From positions 20,614-84,613 of the forward strand of contig CAUYWD010000078.1 in the NCBI GenBank assembly GCA_963576735.1: a stretch of 64,000 nucleotides of DNA, written 5' to 3'. The notes under the pieces are model-generated. The model did no database searches and was not told the origin of the DNA. It saw only the letters and a program-made list of their open reading frames with translations. This stretch comes from Bedellia somnulentella. Its lineage: Eukaryota > Arthropoda > Insecta > Lepidoptera > Bedelliidae. Shown here piece by piece: positions 1 to 8,539 of the stretch (positions are counted from its first letter, which is position 1; the number at the start of each line of letters is the position of its first letter). The position numbers and the translations under genes were made by a program.

Positions 1-723
1 AAAACAAAAACTGAAGTGTCCCTGGCCTTTGAAAAGATTTTGGAAATAGGTCGTAGACCTAAAAATTTACAAACTGATATGGGCACTGAATTTTATAATG
101 ATAATTTTCAAAAACTTATGAAAAAATACAAAATAAATCACTATTCAACATATTCAACCAAAAAAGCTTCAATTGTTGAAAGACTTATAAGAACTTTAAA
201 AGGAAAACTATTCAAACAATTTAGTTTGGCTGGAAACTACAAGTGGGTTGGATTACCGTTGTCTGACGTGGTTAATACATATAATAATACAGTACACCGC
301 ACCACTAAATTTAATCCATCTGCAATCAACCCATCAAATGAATCAATAGTTGCTAACAATATAAAAAAAAGTCAAAACTTTTCAATATCTAAGAAAATTA
401 AGTTTCGTGTAGGTGACGTTGTTCGGATCAGCAAGTACAAAGGGGAGTTCAAGAAAGGATATACACCAAATTGGTCAACTGAGTTGTTTACAGTTATTAA
501 AGTAAACAAAAGTGTGCCTATCACTTACCACATTCAAGACCAACATCGTATGCCAATCAAAGGTTGTTTTTATGAACAAGAACTTCAAAAAACTAAGTGT
601 CCACAAATTTATTTAGTTGAAAAGGTTATTAAAAAGCGTGGCAATAAATTATTTGTTAAATGGCTTGGTCTTAGTCAAAAAGAAAACAGTTGGATTGATA
701 AAACTAATATTGTCACAAAATAA
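1..723 (+). CDS. Polinton/adintovirus retroviral-type integrase, 3' part
   Basis: The reading frame is open to the left edge, so the start lies outside the window. The visible ~240 residues hold the second half of a retroviral-like DDE integrase core: the second acidic residue in 'TDMGTEFYND' and the glutamate in 'KASIVERLIRTLKGK' about 35 residues later. A C-terminal chromodomain-like segment ('VIKKRGNKLFVKWLGL', then 'NSWID') follows, a layout known for Polinton integrases. It would insert the element DNA into chromosomes. The neighbouring protease, capsid and polymerase B genes fix the assignment. The first catalytic Asp and the N-terminal zinc-binding part are not in the window. A gypsy integrase is excluded by context. 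Confidence 0.88.
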   Translation, partial: KTKTEVSLAFEKILEIGRRPKNLQTDMGTEFYNDNFQKLMKKYKINHYSTYSTKKASIVERLIRTLKGKLFKQFSLAGNYKWVGLPLSDVVNTYNNTVHRTTKFNPSAINPSNESIVANNIKKSQNFSISKKIKFRVGDVVRISKYKGEFKKGYTPNWSTELFTVIKVNKSVPITYHIQDQHRMPIKGCFYEQELQKTKCPQIYLVEKVIKKRGNKLFVKWLGLSQKENSWIDKTNIVTK

Positions 724-771
724 AGCATATAATAATAATTACACGACATTTTTTTCATTATCTACTTAGTT

Positions 772-1053
772 ATGAAAGGTAGCGGACTCATAAATACTTT
801 GATCAATAATTTACCAATTGAATTACATTTACCGGGCTACAACTACTGCGGCCCCGGCACTCGCTTGCAAGAACGATTGAAGAGAGGTGATAAAGGTATT
901 AACCCTTTAGACAGCGCCTGCATGCAACACGATATAGCTTATTCTAAAAATCCTAATTTGAAAGACCGTCATAAAGCTGACTTAGAGTTAAAAAATATGG
1001 CAAAACACCGATCCCAATCAAAAGATGCCAGTAGAGGTGAAAGGGTTGCTTAG
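772..1053 (+). CDS. Virion phospholipase A2 domain (parvovirus VP1-type), ends at in-frame TAG
   Basis: 93 residues with a secreted-PLA2-type fold signature: calcium loop 'YCGPGTRL' and catalytic 'CMQHDIAYS' (His-Asp), then a second Asp in 'HKADLEL'. Parvovirus VP1 and some adintovirus virion proteins carry this domain to breach endosomal membranes; that role is inferred from family. All key residues are present. The frame ends at TAG (1051-1053) but continues in the same frame directly downstream, so this looks like the N-terminal half of one larger virion protein cut by a nonsense codon, unless the amber codon is read through. It starts 49 bp after the integrase stop. Confidence 0.85.
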   Translation: MKGSGLINTLINNLPIELHLPGYNYCGPGTRLQERLKRGDKGINPLDSACMQHDIAYSKNPNLKDRHKADLELKNMAKHRSQSKDASRGERVA

Positions 1054-1500
1054 TGGTTGGTTAACAAGGTTATGAAAGCAAAAATAAAAACGGGTGCCAG
1101 CATTAACTCATTTAAGACATCAATTGCAAAATTAAAATCAGTTATGAAAAAAAATAAGCCAAACAATAACAAAGAAGCCATACAGTTTGCATATTTAGCA
1201 GCAAAAAAAATATTTCATAATAAGAAAACCATAAAACTTCCAAGAATTATTCCTATTCCAAAAAGAGGAGGTATACTTCCACTTATTCCTATCTTTGCTG
1301 GTCTATCCGCATTAGGCTCTTTAGCTGGAGGTGTTGGTGGAATAACCAAAGCAGTCAATGATTATAAATCAGCTCAAAAAAATCTTGCTGAATCAGAGCG
1401 GCATAACAAAATGATGGAATCTATTGCCTTAGGCAAGGGTTTATACATTAAACCATACAAGAAGGGGAAAGGTTTATGTGTACGTTTTTCAAAAAACTGA
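1054..1500 (+). CDS. Membrane-active virion protein, continuation of the PLA2 frame
   Basis: Same reading frame as the PLA2 segment, separated only by one TAG; the first in-frame ATG is at 1072. It has a lysine-rich N-terminal half, then a hydrophobic Gly/Ala-rich stretch ('PLIPIFAGLSALGSLAGG') and a basic tail ('YIKPYKKGKG'). Such Gly-rich amphipathic segments occur in polinton/adintovirus minor virion proteins likened to adenovirus pVI/pX; membrane disruption is inferred. The 3' end overlaps the protease gene by 25 nt in another frame. Either a nonsense mutation split one ~240-residue protein, or internal initiation or readthrough yields this product. Confidence 0.72.
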   Translation, partial: WLVNKVMKAKIKTGASINSFKTSIAKLKSVMKKNKPNNNKEAIQFAYLAAKKIFHNKKTIKLPRIIPIPKRGGILPLIPIFAGLSALGSLAGGVGGITKAVNDYKSAQKNLAESERHNKMMESIALGKGLYIKPYKKGKGLCVRFSKN

Positions 1501-1874
1501 TAACTAGGTTACCCAGACGAGCACTTACTAATGTTGATATAGTAAATTATACTCACGATATACCATACTTTCGAGGGGTTTACATGCGAAACACTTTGCC
1601 GAATAAATCTAAAAACATTGAGTGTGCAATTTTAAATTTAGACAGTTCTGAGAATCCTGGAACTCATTGGGTAGCCTATAGCAAAATAAATAACTATTGT
1701 GAATACTTTGATAGCTATGGAGATTTAAAACCGCCAATCGAACTAATTAAATACCTAACAACAAAAACTGATATTTACTATAACTATATAAACTACCAAA
1801 AAAATCATCCGTTCAACTGTGGTCATTTATGTATAAAGTTTCTTAAAAACTTCTGGAAGAGTCATTTAAAATAA
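1476..1874 (+). CDS. Adenovirus-type cysteine protease (adenain-like)
   Basis: 132 residues with the catalytic layout of Polinton/adenovirus maturation proteases: His in 'GTHWVAYSK', acidic residue in 'YFDSYGDL', and Cys in 'FNCGHLCIKFL'. The upstream 'YFRGVYMRNTLP' is also a family hallmark. The enzyme processes virion proteins during assembly. The length is short for the family but all three catalytic positions are present, so it could be intact. It begins inside the 3' end of the preceding virion gene, a compact arrangement typical of viral operon-like clusters. Confidence 0.88.
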   Translation: MCTFFKKLITRLPRRALTNVDIVNYTHDIPYFRGVYMRNTLPNKSKNIECAILNLDSSENPGTHWVAYSKINNYCEYFDSYGDLKPPIELIKYLTTKTDIYYNYINYQKNHPFNCGHLCIKFLKNFWKSHLK

Positions 1875-1904
1875 GATTTACTACTTAATTTTCTCATTAT
1901 TACA

Positions 1905-2390
1905 ATGTCTTTCACACTATCAGTAACTGGCTGTAAATCAGCGTTGTCAACATATTATTCACCAGCATTTCAACTTGATGGTGAATATGAGTGTGGACTA
2001 ATATTTTTGTCAACCTTTAACTCAATACCGAATATAGACCACAACAATAACAAGTTTTTTTATGGTGATAACGGAGTTATAGAAATACCTGAGGGATCTT
2101 ATGAGTTATCTGATATTAATGACTATTTAAAAAATATATTAAAAGATTGCACGTTTATGTTGATGTGTAATAATAATACTTTGAAAACAAAGATATTTTG
2201 TTCTAAAGATATTCATTTTGAGAAAGCAGGTTCAATCGGAAGAATATTGGGTTTTGCCAGTGAAACACTTAAAGCGAATATAATACATGAATCTCTCTTC
2301 CCAGTAAGCATTCTTCCTTCGACTATCGTTCGAATCGAATGTGATATCGTGAGTGGAAATCATAAAGTCATATATAAATGGAAAACCTAG
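1905..2390 (+). CDS. Penton-like minor capsid protein, N-terminal part (frameshifted)
   Basis: 161 residues beginning 'MSFTLSVTGCKSALS', with 'GSIGRILGFASETLKAN' typical of the single-jelly-roll minor capsid (penton) of Polintons/adintoviruses. The penton forms capsid vertices. The family-like sequence runs to about nucleotide 2350, after which this frame gives an unrelated tail; the rest of the penton resumes in another frame at about 2353-2375. This is read as a single small indel, so the gene is a recent pseudogene unless frameshifting occurs. Confidence 0.75.
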   Translation: MSFTLSVTGCKSALSTYYSPAFQLDGEYECGLIFLSTFNSIPNIDHNNNKFFYGDNGVIEIPEGSYELSDINDYLKNILKDCTFMLMCNNNTLKTKIFCSKDIHFEKAGSIGRILGFASETLKANIIHESLFPVSILPSTIVRIECDIVSGNHKVIYKWKT

Positions 2391-2586
2391 CCATATAATT
2401 TATGAATTTGCGCCAAATGTACCGCCAGGATATCGGATCATAGAAATACCAAAAAATTTAATATATTTTCCAGTAAATCAAAATACAGTAAGTGAAATTA
2501 ATATAAGAATTTTGGATGAAAATAATAATTTGTTAAATTTACGTAACGAAAATCTACACTTATATTTACATTTAAGACGAAAATGA
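2353..2586 (+). pseudogene. Penton-like minor capsid protein, C-terminal part in shifted frame
   Basis: 77 codons overlapping the end of the preceding frame. The segment 'YEFAPNVPPGYRIIEIP' followed by 'IYFPVNQNTVSEINIRILD' and 'LHLYLHLRR' is the typical C-terminal jelly-roll end of polinton pentons, so it belongs with the upstream frame rather than being a separate gene. The first codon shown is only the frame limit; no independent promoter or start is evident. Its TGA overlaps the ATG of the next small gene (ATGA at 2583). Confidence 0.7.
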
Positions 2587-2729
2587 TAGATTTTATTAAT
2601 AAAAGATTGGAAGCCCAAAGTAACAACGTCAGTATAACACCTGAAGTGCAGCAGAAAATACCTATTAAAAGAAAAAGGCTTACGAAAAAAAACAAACAGT
2701 TTTTAAAATACCTGAAACTTATAAAATGA
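2583..2729 (+). CDS. Small basic protein (48 aa) between penton and major capsid genes
   Basis: ATG at 2583 overlaps the penton stop (ATGA), and its own TGA (2727-2729) overlaps the capsid ATG at 2726, again as ATGA. The product starts 'MIDFINKRLEAQSNNV' and ends in a very basic tail with 'KRKRLTKKNKQFLKYLK', 14 Lys/Arg in the last 24 residues. No family is recognised. Position and charge suggest a small virion or DNA-condensing core protein, or a nuclear-targeting peptide; this is inference. The double ATGA overlap argues that it is a real gene and not a chance frame. Confidence 0.6.
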   Translation: MIDFINKRLEAQSNNVSITPEVQQKIPIKRKRLTKKNKQFLKYLKLIK

Positions 2730-3940
2730 ATATTTTAAACATCATAGATTCTTTTACGCAAGATAATAGTATCGAAAGCTATCAAGTTCATTCGTATAAA
2801 CCTTACATAAACAGTTTTAACAAAAATGATGAAATTCGAATTCCTATTAATCAACAAGACCTTTACGTATTGCCTTCAGCGAGTACAATATACATAGAAG
2901 GTTCAGTAGCAGTGCATCGACGAAATGGAGACATAAAAGAAAGAGTTAGTATTGTGGAGTTTGTGAATAATGCAATTTTGTATCTATTTCAAGATATTCG
3001 TTATGAATTAAACGGTGTAGAAATAGATAGAATAAAAAATGCTGGCATTACAACGACCATGAAATCTTTGATATCTATGAATGAAAACGAATCGAAAATG
3101 TCACGTTTGTGGGGGTGGGATACTAATGGAATAAAAAATACAAAAGGTTTTTTTTCTGTTTGTATACCATTGAATAAAGTTCTTGGTTTTGCAGAGGATT
3201 ACAATAAAATAATAATGAATTGTAAGCACGAGTTGGTACTACTACGTAGCAATACAAACCTAAATGCAGTGAAATTAAGTACTAATGAAGTGTTAGATGA
3301 TATTAACATAAATAAAATAGTGTGGAGAGTACCACATATAAAAGTCTCAGATCGGGAGAGAGTTAACATGCTTAGATACTTGGAAAAAGATAGAGCCATA
3401 AGTTTAGCATTTAGGAACTGGGATCTCTATGAATACCCTCTGTTGCCAAGAACAACCAAACATACCTGGTCAGTGAAAACTTCATCGCAATTAGAAAAAC
3501 CTCGGTTCATAATCATAGGTTTGCAAACACAAAGAAAGAACATTGGAAGCGGGGATATGTCACAGTTTGATCATTGTCATTTACGTGACGTTAAAGTTTT
3601 TTTAAATTCAACATACTTTCCTTATGAAAGCCTCAATATTAACTTTGCAGATGATAAATACTTATTATTATACGAGTTGTATACAAAATTCCAACAGTCT
3701 TATTATGGACACTGCGCTGGACCGTTGTTGAGCTTAAAAGAATTTAAGGACTTATGTCCTTTGGTTGTCATCAATTGTAGCAGACAAAACGAAACCTTGA
3801 AAACAGGTCCCGTGGACGTCCGTATCGAGTTAGAAAGTGACTTAGAGATTCCTGATCAAACATCTGCTTACTGCCTCATACTAAACGATTGCATAGTGGA
3901 ATATAAACCCCTTTCAAATATTGTGAAAAAAATAACATGA
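2726..3940 (+). CDS. Polinton/adintovirus major capsid protein (double jelly-roll type)
   Basis: 404 residues, uninterrupted. The N-terminal part has 'VEFVNNAILYLFQDIRYEL' and 'NGVEIDRIKNAGITTTMKS', the hallmark of animal Polinton major capsid proteins often labelled 'uncharacterized protein F54H12.2-like'. It would form the hexon-like icosahedral shell, inferred from family. A C-terminal jelly-roll-like half follows ('LRDVKVFLNSTYFPYESL', 'YELYTKFQQSYYG'). Start chosen at ATG 2726 because of the ATGA overlap with the upstream small gene; the stop overlaps the next gene start (ATGA, 3937). No break is visible, unlike its neighbours. Confidence 0.85.
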   Translation: MNILNIIDSFTQDNSIESYQVHSYKPYINSFNKNDEIRIPINQQDLYVLPSASTIYIEGSVAVHRRNGDIKERVSIVEFVNNAILYLFQDIRYELNGVEIDRIKNAGITTTMKSLISMNENESKMSRLWGWDTNGIKNTKGFFSVCIPLNKVLGFAEDYNKIIMNCKHELVLLRSNTNLNAVKLSTNEVLDDININKIVWRVPHIKVSDRERVNMLRYLEKDRAISLAFRNWDLYEYPLLPRTTKHTWSVKTSSQLEKPRFIIIGLQTQRKNIGSGDMSQFDHCHLRDVKVFLNSTYFPYESLNINFADDKYLLLYELYTKFQQSYYGHCAGPLLSLKEFKDLCPLVVINCSRQNETLKTGPVDVRIELESDLEIPDQTSAYCLILNDCIVEYKPLSNIVKKIT

Positions 3941-4440
3941 GTAATAATTTATTTTTCTGTGATTTGCAAGGGTTTCGTGACTGTAAAAATAGGTTTATTG
4001 TTAAAGAAGTGGCCTATGCTACAGCAGAATATACTCAGATTTATTTAGTGAAACCACCCTTTGCATTTTCAAAATTAACAGATAATGAGAAGAAACAAGT
4101 AAAGTGGTTAGAGAAAAATAGAGGAATTTACTGGCGAGAAGGATACATTGATTATTACGAATTTAGAAGAATAATAAAACCTATTTTAGAAAAAAATGAT
4201 GTATTTGTTAAAGGGTCTGAAAAATGTAAATGGGTAAAAGAGTTATCCCCACATTGTAAAGTTGTAGATATTGGAGAAAGGGAATGTCCTAATCTGAAAT
4301 CAATATTTGACAGTTATCAAGATTGTGAGAAAATTTGTTGTTTTAACCATCAAAAGTATTGTGCTTTGAAAACAGTGGTTTGTTTAAGGAAATGGTATTA
4401 TGATAACATGAATGAAGAAAATGGTAGTATGTTCTTGTAA
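3937..4440 (+). CDS. Conserved Polinton-associated protein with Cys/His C-terminus, possible RNase H-like exonuclease
   Basis: 167 residues starting in an ATGA overlap with the capsid stop. The N-terminus 'FFCDLQGFRDCKNRFIVKEV' and mid-part 'VKPPFAFSKL...KKQVKWLEKN' resemble a group of arthropod proteins found near Maverick/viral genes. The first Asp, the central strand pattern and 'CCFNHQKYCALKTVVCLRKW' near the C-terminus could form a degenerate DEDDh-like exonuclease, or a zinc-binding site (many Cys/His). Function is not established. An AATAAA overlaps the stop codon (4440-4445), consistent with the end of the plus-strand transcript. Confidence 0.62.
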   Translation: MSNNLFFCDLQGFRDCKNRFIVKEVAYATAEYTQIYLVKPPFAFSKLTDNEKKQVKWLEKNRGIYWREGYIDYYEFRRIIKPILEKNDVFVKGSEKCKWVKELSPHCKVVDIGERECPNLKSIFDSYQDCEKICCFNHQKYCALKTVVCLRKWYYDNMNEENGSMFL

Positions 4441-4751
4441 ATAAACATTTAAATAGATATAAGGTAGTTTTTGGAAATAAAAAAATATTTTTTAAAGCAA
4501 TAGTTTTATTTATTTAATTAATTATAGAATACCTTAACAGATGCAGAGTATATAGTTTTTACTGCACAGTATACAATTATATTTACATTTAAAGAACAAA
4601 GAAATCTTAAATAACATAGTAAAAATTACCGAAAACTTATATTATCTAAATATAGAAATAATAAACTAAAGTCTAAATGTACAAACTTCTACATATTTAA
4701 TTATAAAAAAGACAGACTTTAACAGGTATGTTTTCTAATTGTAGAAGTTAC
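4441..4751. other. Convergent intergenic region of the Polinton
   Basis: No coding sequence is seen. It is AT-rich, with polyadenylation signals for the plus-strand cluster (AATAAA at 4440-4445 and 4476-4481) and TTTATT motifs near 4505-4515 that read AATAAA for the minus-strand gene ending at 4752. Confidence 0.5.
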
Positions 4752-5229
4752 TTACACAGAATCATTACACATGGATTTGCAAATTTTTTTTACTAAATTT
4801 TCGGTTAAGTCTATAATTTCGTCTACTGGATCCATCACTACATACTGGGCCTTAAGAACTACACGCTCGCTGTCACTTGTACCACGGTTTAAATCGATGA
4901 CCTCTATTTTCACGAGTCGATGTCCTGCTCGCGGGCATTTGCTTACAACGAACGAAGTTGAAGCATCATCATCATCCGCCCGACGTTTTTTTGATGTTCT
5001 TGGTGTGCTTTTCTTTTTCACAAGTAGATGATCTGAGCTTGGCACTCTCAGTTCTTCGACGTCACTATCAAACCAATTTTGACCACATTGCTGCGGTTCA
5101 AAAGGCTCAGTCAGGATCTGTAAGCAAAAATAATAAATGAGTACTTAATTATTTTAAATTTTATTCATCAAGTCCACTTCTTGCTTTATGCTATGAATTA
5201 ATGAATAGATATCTTACCGATAGAGACAT
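4752..5229 (-). CDS. Spliced small nuclear protein with two SUMO-interaction-like motifs
   Basis: Exon 1 is 5229-5218 (Met-Ser-Leu-Ser), donor GTAAGAT at 5217, acceptor 'TTTTTGCTTACAG' ending at 5118, exon 2 is 5117-4752; the junction is in phase and gives about 125 residues. The N-terminal part is acidic ('WFDSDVEEL'), followed by a nuclear-localisation-like 'KKKSTPRTSKKRRADDDD' and then 'VEVIDLNRG'-like and 'EIIDLTENL' segments. The last two fit the hydrophobic-Asp-Leu-Thr pattern of SUMO-interacting motifs. No homologous family is recognised. Its place between the capsid cluster and polymerase B suggests a nuclear regulatory or host-interaction protein of the element (inference). Confidence 0.6.
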
Positions 5230-5794
5230 TTTGTATAAAACGTGTATAAAACACCCGTTTATTCCGAGACTGGTAGGTATGACTCCTGTTGACAGAATGA
5301 AGAAGCTTTAATGCTTCCTCAAATAGCGTTAGTTAAATATGCCATGTTGACAATTTATAGACCTCGTGTCGAGTGTCTTGTCTTGTTGTTTATATAGTGT
5401 TCTTTTCCACACTCATGCATTTGTTTGCGTTGCAGTTTTCCGGTAGAATACATTCGATTTTATTACAAAGAGTGCCGACAGTATAGACAAGTATAGACTT
5501 GTTTTTGCTGACGCAAACACAACCCCACATTAGTAAGCTACACGTGTTTGGTTGTTTTCCATCATACTATTTGATAGTGAATAATATACCTATTTATTTA
5601 TAGCATTTTTATGAATTTAGAACCTATAGGTTAAAAAAAACAACAATTCAAATACTCTACTATGATTTAATTTTGAAAAACATTTCATTAATTACATTCT
5701 TATATCTACTTACACTTACATAATCTTAATTACATGAAGGGTACTTAACTATACTATATTAAAACTACATATTAATATCAAAGTAATCAACAGA
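5230..5794. other. Intergenic region between SIM-like gene and polymerase B gene
   Basis: No gene recognised. It presumably holds the promoter of the minus-strand SIM-like gene (right of 5229) and the 3' end of the polymerase transcript (left of 5795). The sequence is AT-rich with no obvious repeat. Confidence 0.35.
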
Positions 5795-8539
5795 TCACAA
5801 AATATGTTTGCTACCCCAGGCTAATGTACTAATTTTATCGCTTCGTATCAATCTTTTGTCATCGTTGTGAGATAGAGCTACTTTATTAATGCTTTTCGTA
5901 ATTAATTCATGACGGATAGATCTAAACAAAATATTTTTCTTGCGGATGACATTATTTTTATGAAGGACAGATTTATAGTCTGAATCAGTCAGATCTCGAA
6001 CTATGCATGCTTTGACACCTTTAGCCTTTTTTATAACCTTATCTTGAGTTTTTACACAGTACAGTTTAGATCTTAGACCCACAAACTCTGTGATTATCCT
6101 TCCACCCATTTCATCCTTAAACAGACCTGGTACTTTTTTGTTAATGCAAGGTAGATTGTATTCGTTCTGAATGCTGTAATTACTTGTGTCAAAATATTTT
6201 AGAAAATGAGTTTTCAAATCGTGGTAAAAATCATCTGATTTTATGGAATAAATAAAACTATCAGTGTCCGTGTAGCACATTTTAACACTATCTTGATAAT
6301 ATGGTTTTACAATATCGTAATGAAAGTGGTACATGTGTGCTTTAGATAGCTCAAGTACTGAGAATCCGATATATATTGGTTTATCCATGACGATTCGTCT
6401 AGGTTTCATCTGAACAGCTACTAAGTTCTCACTAAAAACAGAGACACTGTGGAAATTCGGGCTTGCAATTAGTTTATCAACACTCAATTTCTTTTTGGTT
6501 TTGTTGGTCGTGTCACTCCATTGCTTCACTAAGTGAACGCTAACCCTTGATTCGATGTTTTCTAATGTTTTTCCGAACACTGAATTATTTAAAAGTTTAA
6601 AGAAATCCTGTTCAAACACAGATTTAGCTTCTTGACGAAGTTTTGTGTTAAGGTCGATATATGTTTTAAGATAAGGTCTTTGTTTAAACGTAATCACGCG
6701 ATGAATTTTTTGCAAAATTAAGCCATGCTGTAAGCATGTTTTTAAATGCCTGTAGTGAATAACGTAATTGTATTTATCATATAGATTTGGAATTAACTTT
6801 TTATTTTTTCCTCCGGGTGGGGTGCATTTTTCAGGACAAAATGGTAAATCATCGTGTTCACTATGTAAGTTCCGCGGATACATCAAATCTACTTCAAGTA
6901 TATAGCCATAATCTGCCTCGTCCTCTACTGATACAATATCAAGTTGGTCAATTTCATATTGCTTGAGGAATCTGAAATTAGACTCAGGGAGATGTTGACA
7001 CATACTATAACCATATAAATTATTACAATCTAAATAAACTATGTATGAATTTTCTTTTGAGGGATCATAATCTGTCATAGATTTGTTGTTTGCTTTCGCA
7101 TGACGATGGGAGCACATAACTACTCCTCCTCTAATTCCACTTTGAATCATGCGGATCATGGATAAATCATTTAAAAGTTCTAGTTTAACGCCTGTCTTTA
7201 ACAACATAGCATCAAATGATAAACTTGGGGCAGTGATATAAAATGCTGGGTCCAGTTGGTAATGATGTTTACATGTCTTACGAAAACTTTCAAAAATGTC
7301 CGTTAAAATTAAAACATCACTTTTGAGATACAAATCAGTATATTCGCCTAAGTTATGAATTTTGAACTGACTCCAAACTGAGTGGGCATGTTGATAATCT
7401 TCAGTTGAAATGTTTTCGTTCGTCATAGTATTGAAAAACTTGGGCTGGGAAGGTAGACTGTCTTCTAAATAAACCTCCCAATTACTCATGTAATTATAAG
7501 GGTAGACACCCTTACGCGTCAAAAGATTAAAGTGATTATCTTCTGGAAAATGCTTGCGTAGGCAATGAAAGTCTTCTTTTTTTAATGTTTTAGCTAATTT
7601 CTCTAAGCTGGTTCCCAAAAACTTGAATGAATCGATAAATCGCAACTGAATGTGATCTCCATCACCGATAGGTAAAAATTTTGTGAAAGAAATATAATTT
7701 TCCTTTGTTTTTGGAATTAATTTTATCGTCCCAGGAAGTTCACCAAGTTCCTTGATGAAAAGATGACAATCATATCCTGATAAGTTATGAAAAAATATTG
7801 GTATGAAATTAGGTGATTTATATTGCAAATTACAGTGAGCATGAGCCGCGCCGCGGTAGCGTAAGGAGATGTGGCAGTGATCTCTAACTTTATCATTCCA
7901 TAGAAAATGGTTACAAATATGACAGCGCTTTGCCTTTTGAAAATTTAGATTGTCTGATTCTGTGAAAATCATTGGTTTATTGGTATTTAACGAATCATGA
8001 ATATTTTTACAATCAGTTTGTAGCGATTGAATAAACTTTGAAACACACTTCCTACCTCTGTAAGAAACGTAGCGATTTTGGGTTTCATCAACTGAACAAA
8101 TTATATTATACCCAAAAGCAATCGGTATATGATGATGCAGATCAGTTGTATTAGCAATATTAGGGTTGGGTTCACAACCATGCACTGGTTGTAACATTGT
8201 CTCAAAGTCTGCATAGATTACATAGGGTACATCTTGTTTCTTATCATAATTTTTAAATTGAAGAAAAGAACCCTTTTCAGGTAAAAAATAGGCTGTCTCA
8301 CCACAAACATGATTGATTAAGTCTTCTTGTAATTTGAAAAATGACAAACATGTATCACAAAAGAATAAATTTCCGTGATGCTTAGTGATTTGACTTCTCA
8401 CAAGGCGGGGTAGATTTTTAATCAAACAGTAATGTGATTTATCCTCGTTTTCAACGAGCAATAAATTAATATGCTTAACTTTTTTATTCATTGATTCTGA
8501 TCTGTATAATGGTCCTTCAATAAACTTGCCATCGCTCAA
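5795..8539 (-). CDS. Protein-primed family B DNA polymerase, main part
   Basis: 914 residues. Exonuclease motif 'PYVIYADFETML', HNH-like cysteine motif 'RCHICNHFLWNDKVRDHCH', then polymerase motifs: 'YLDCNNLYGYSMCQHLPES' (motif A), 'LLNNSVFGKTLENI' (motif B), 'MCYTDTDSFIYSI' (motif C, DTDS) and 'GLRSKLYCV'. This is the Polinton/Maverick polB, which replicates the linear element with a protein primer. The catalytic Asp residues are present. The first ATG (8539) overlaps the stop of the upstream frame, but family-like sequence continues upstream in this same frame to about 8590, so the gene was probably one unit with the 8536-9312 frame, cut by a one-base shift. Confidence 0.93.
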   Translation of the reverse strand: MSDGKFIEGPLYRSESMNKKVKHINLLLVENEDKSHYCLIKNLPRLVRSQITKHHGNLFFCDTCLSFFKLQEDLINHVCGETAYFLPEKGSFLQFKNYDKKQDVPYVIYADFETMLQPVHGCEPNPNIANTTDLHHHIPIAFGYNIICSVDETQNRYVSYRGRKCVSKFIQSLQTDCKNIHDSLNTNKPMIFTESDNLNFQKAKRCHICNHFLWNDKVRDHCHISLRYRGAAHAHCNLQYKSPNFIPIFFHNLSGYDCHLFIKELGELPGTIKLIPKTKENYISFTKFLPIGDGDHIQLRFIDSFKFLGTSLEKLAKTLKKEDFHCLRKHFPEDNHFNLLTRKGVYPYNYMSNWEVYLEDSLPSQPKFFNTMTNENISTEDYQHAHSVWSQFKIHNLGEYTDLYLKSDVLILTDIFESFRKTCKHHYQLDPAFYITAPSLSFDAMLLKTGVKLELLNDLSMIRMIQSGIRGGVVMCSHRHAKANNKSMTDYDPSKENSYIVYLDCNNLYGYSMCQHLPESNFRFLKQYEIDQLDIVSVEDEADYGYILEVDLMYPRNLHSEHDDLPFCPEKCTPPGGKNKKLIPNLYDKYNYVIHYRHLKTCLQHGLILQKIHRVITFKQRPYLKTYIDLNTKLRQEAKSVFEQDFFKLLNNSVFGKTLENIESRVSVHLVKQWSDTTNKTKKKLSVDKLIASPNFHSVSVFSENLVAVQMKPRRIVMDKPIYIGFSVLELSKAHMYHFHYDIVKPYYQDSVKMCYTDTDSFIYSIKSDDFYHDLKTHFLKYFDTSNYSIQNEYNLPCINKKVPGLFKDEMGGRIITEFVGLRSKLYCVKTQDKVIKKAKGVKACIVRDLTDSDYKSVLHKNNVIRKKNILFRSIRHELITKSINKVALSHNDDKRLIRSDKISTLAWGSKHIL

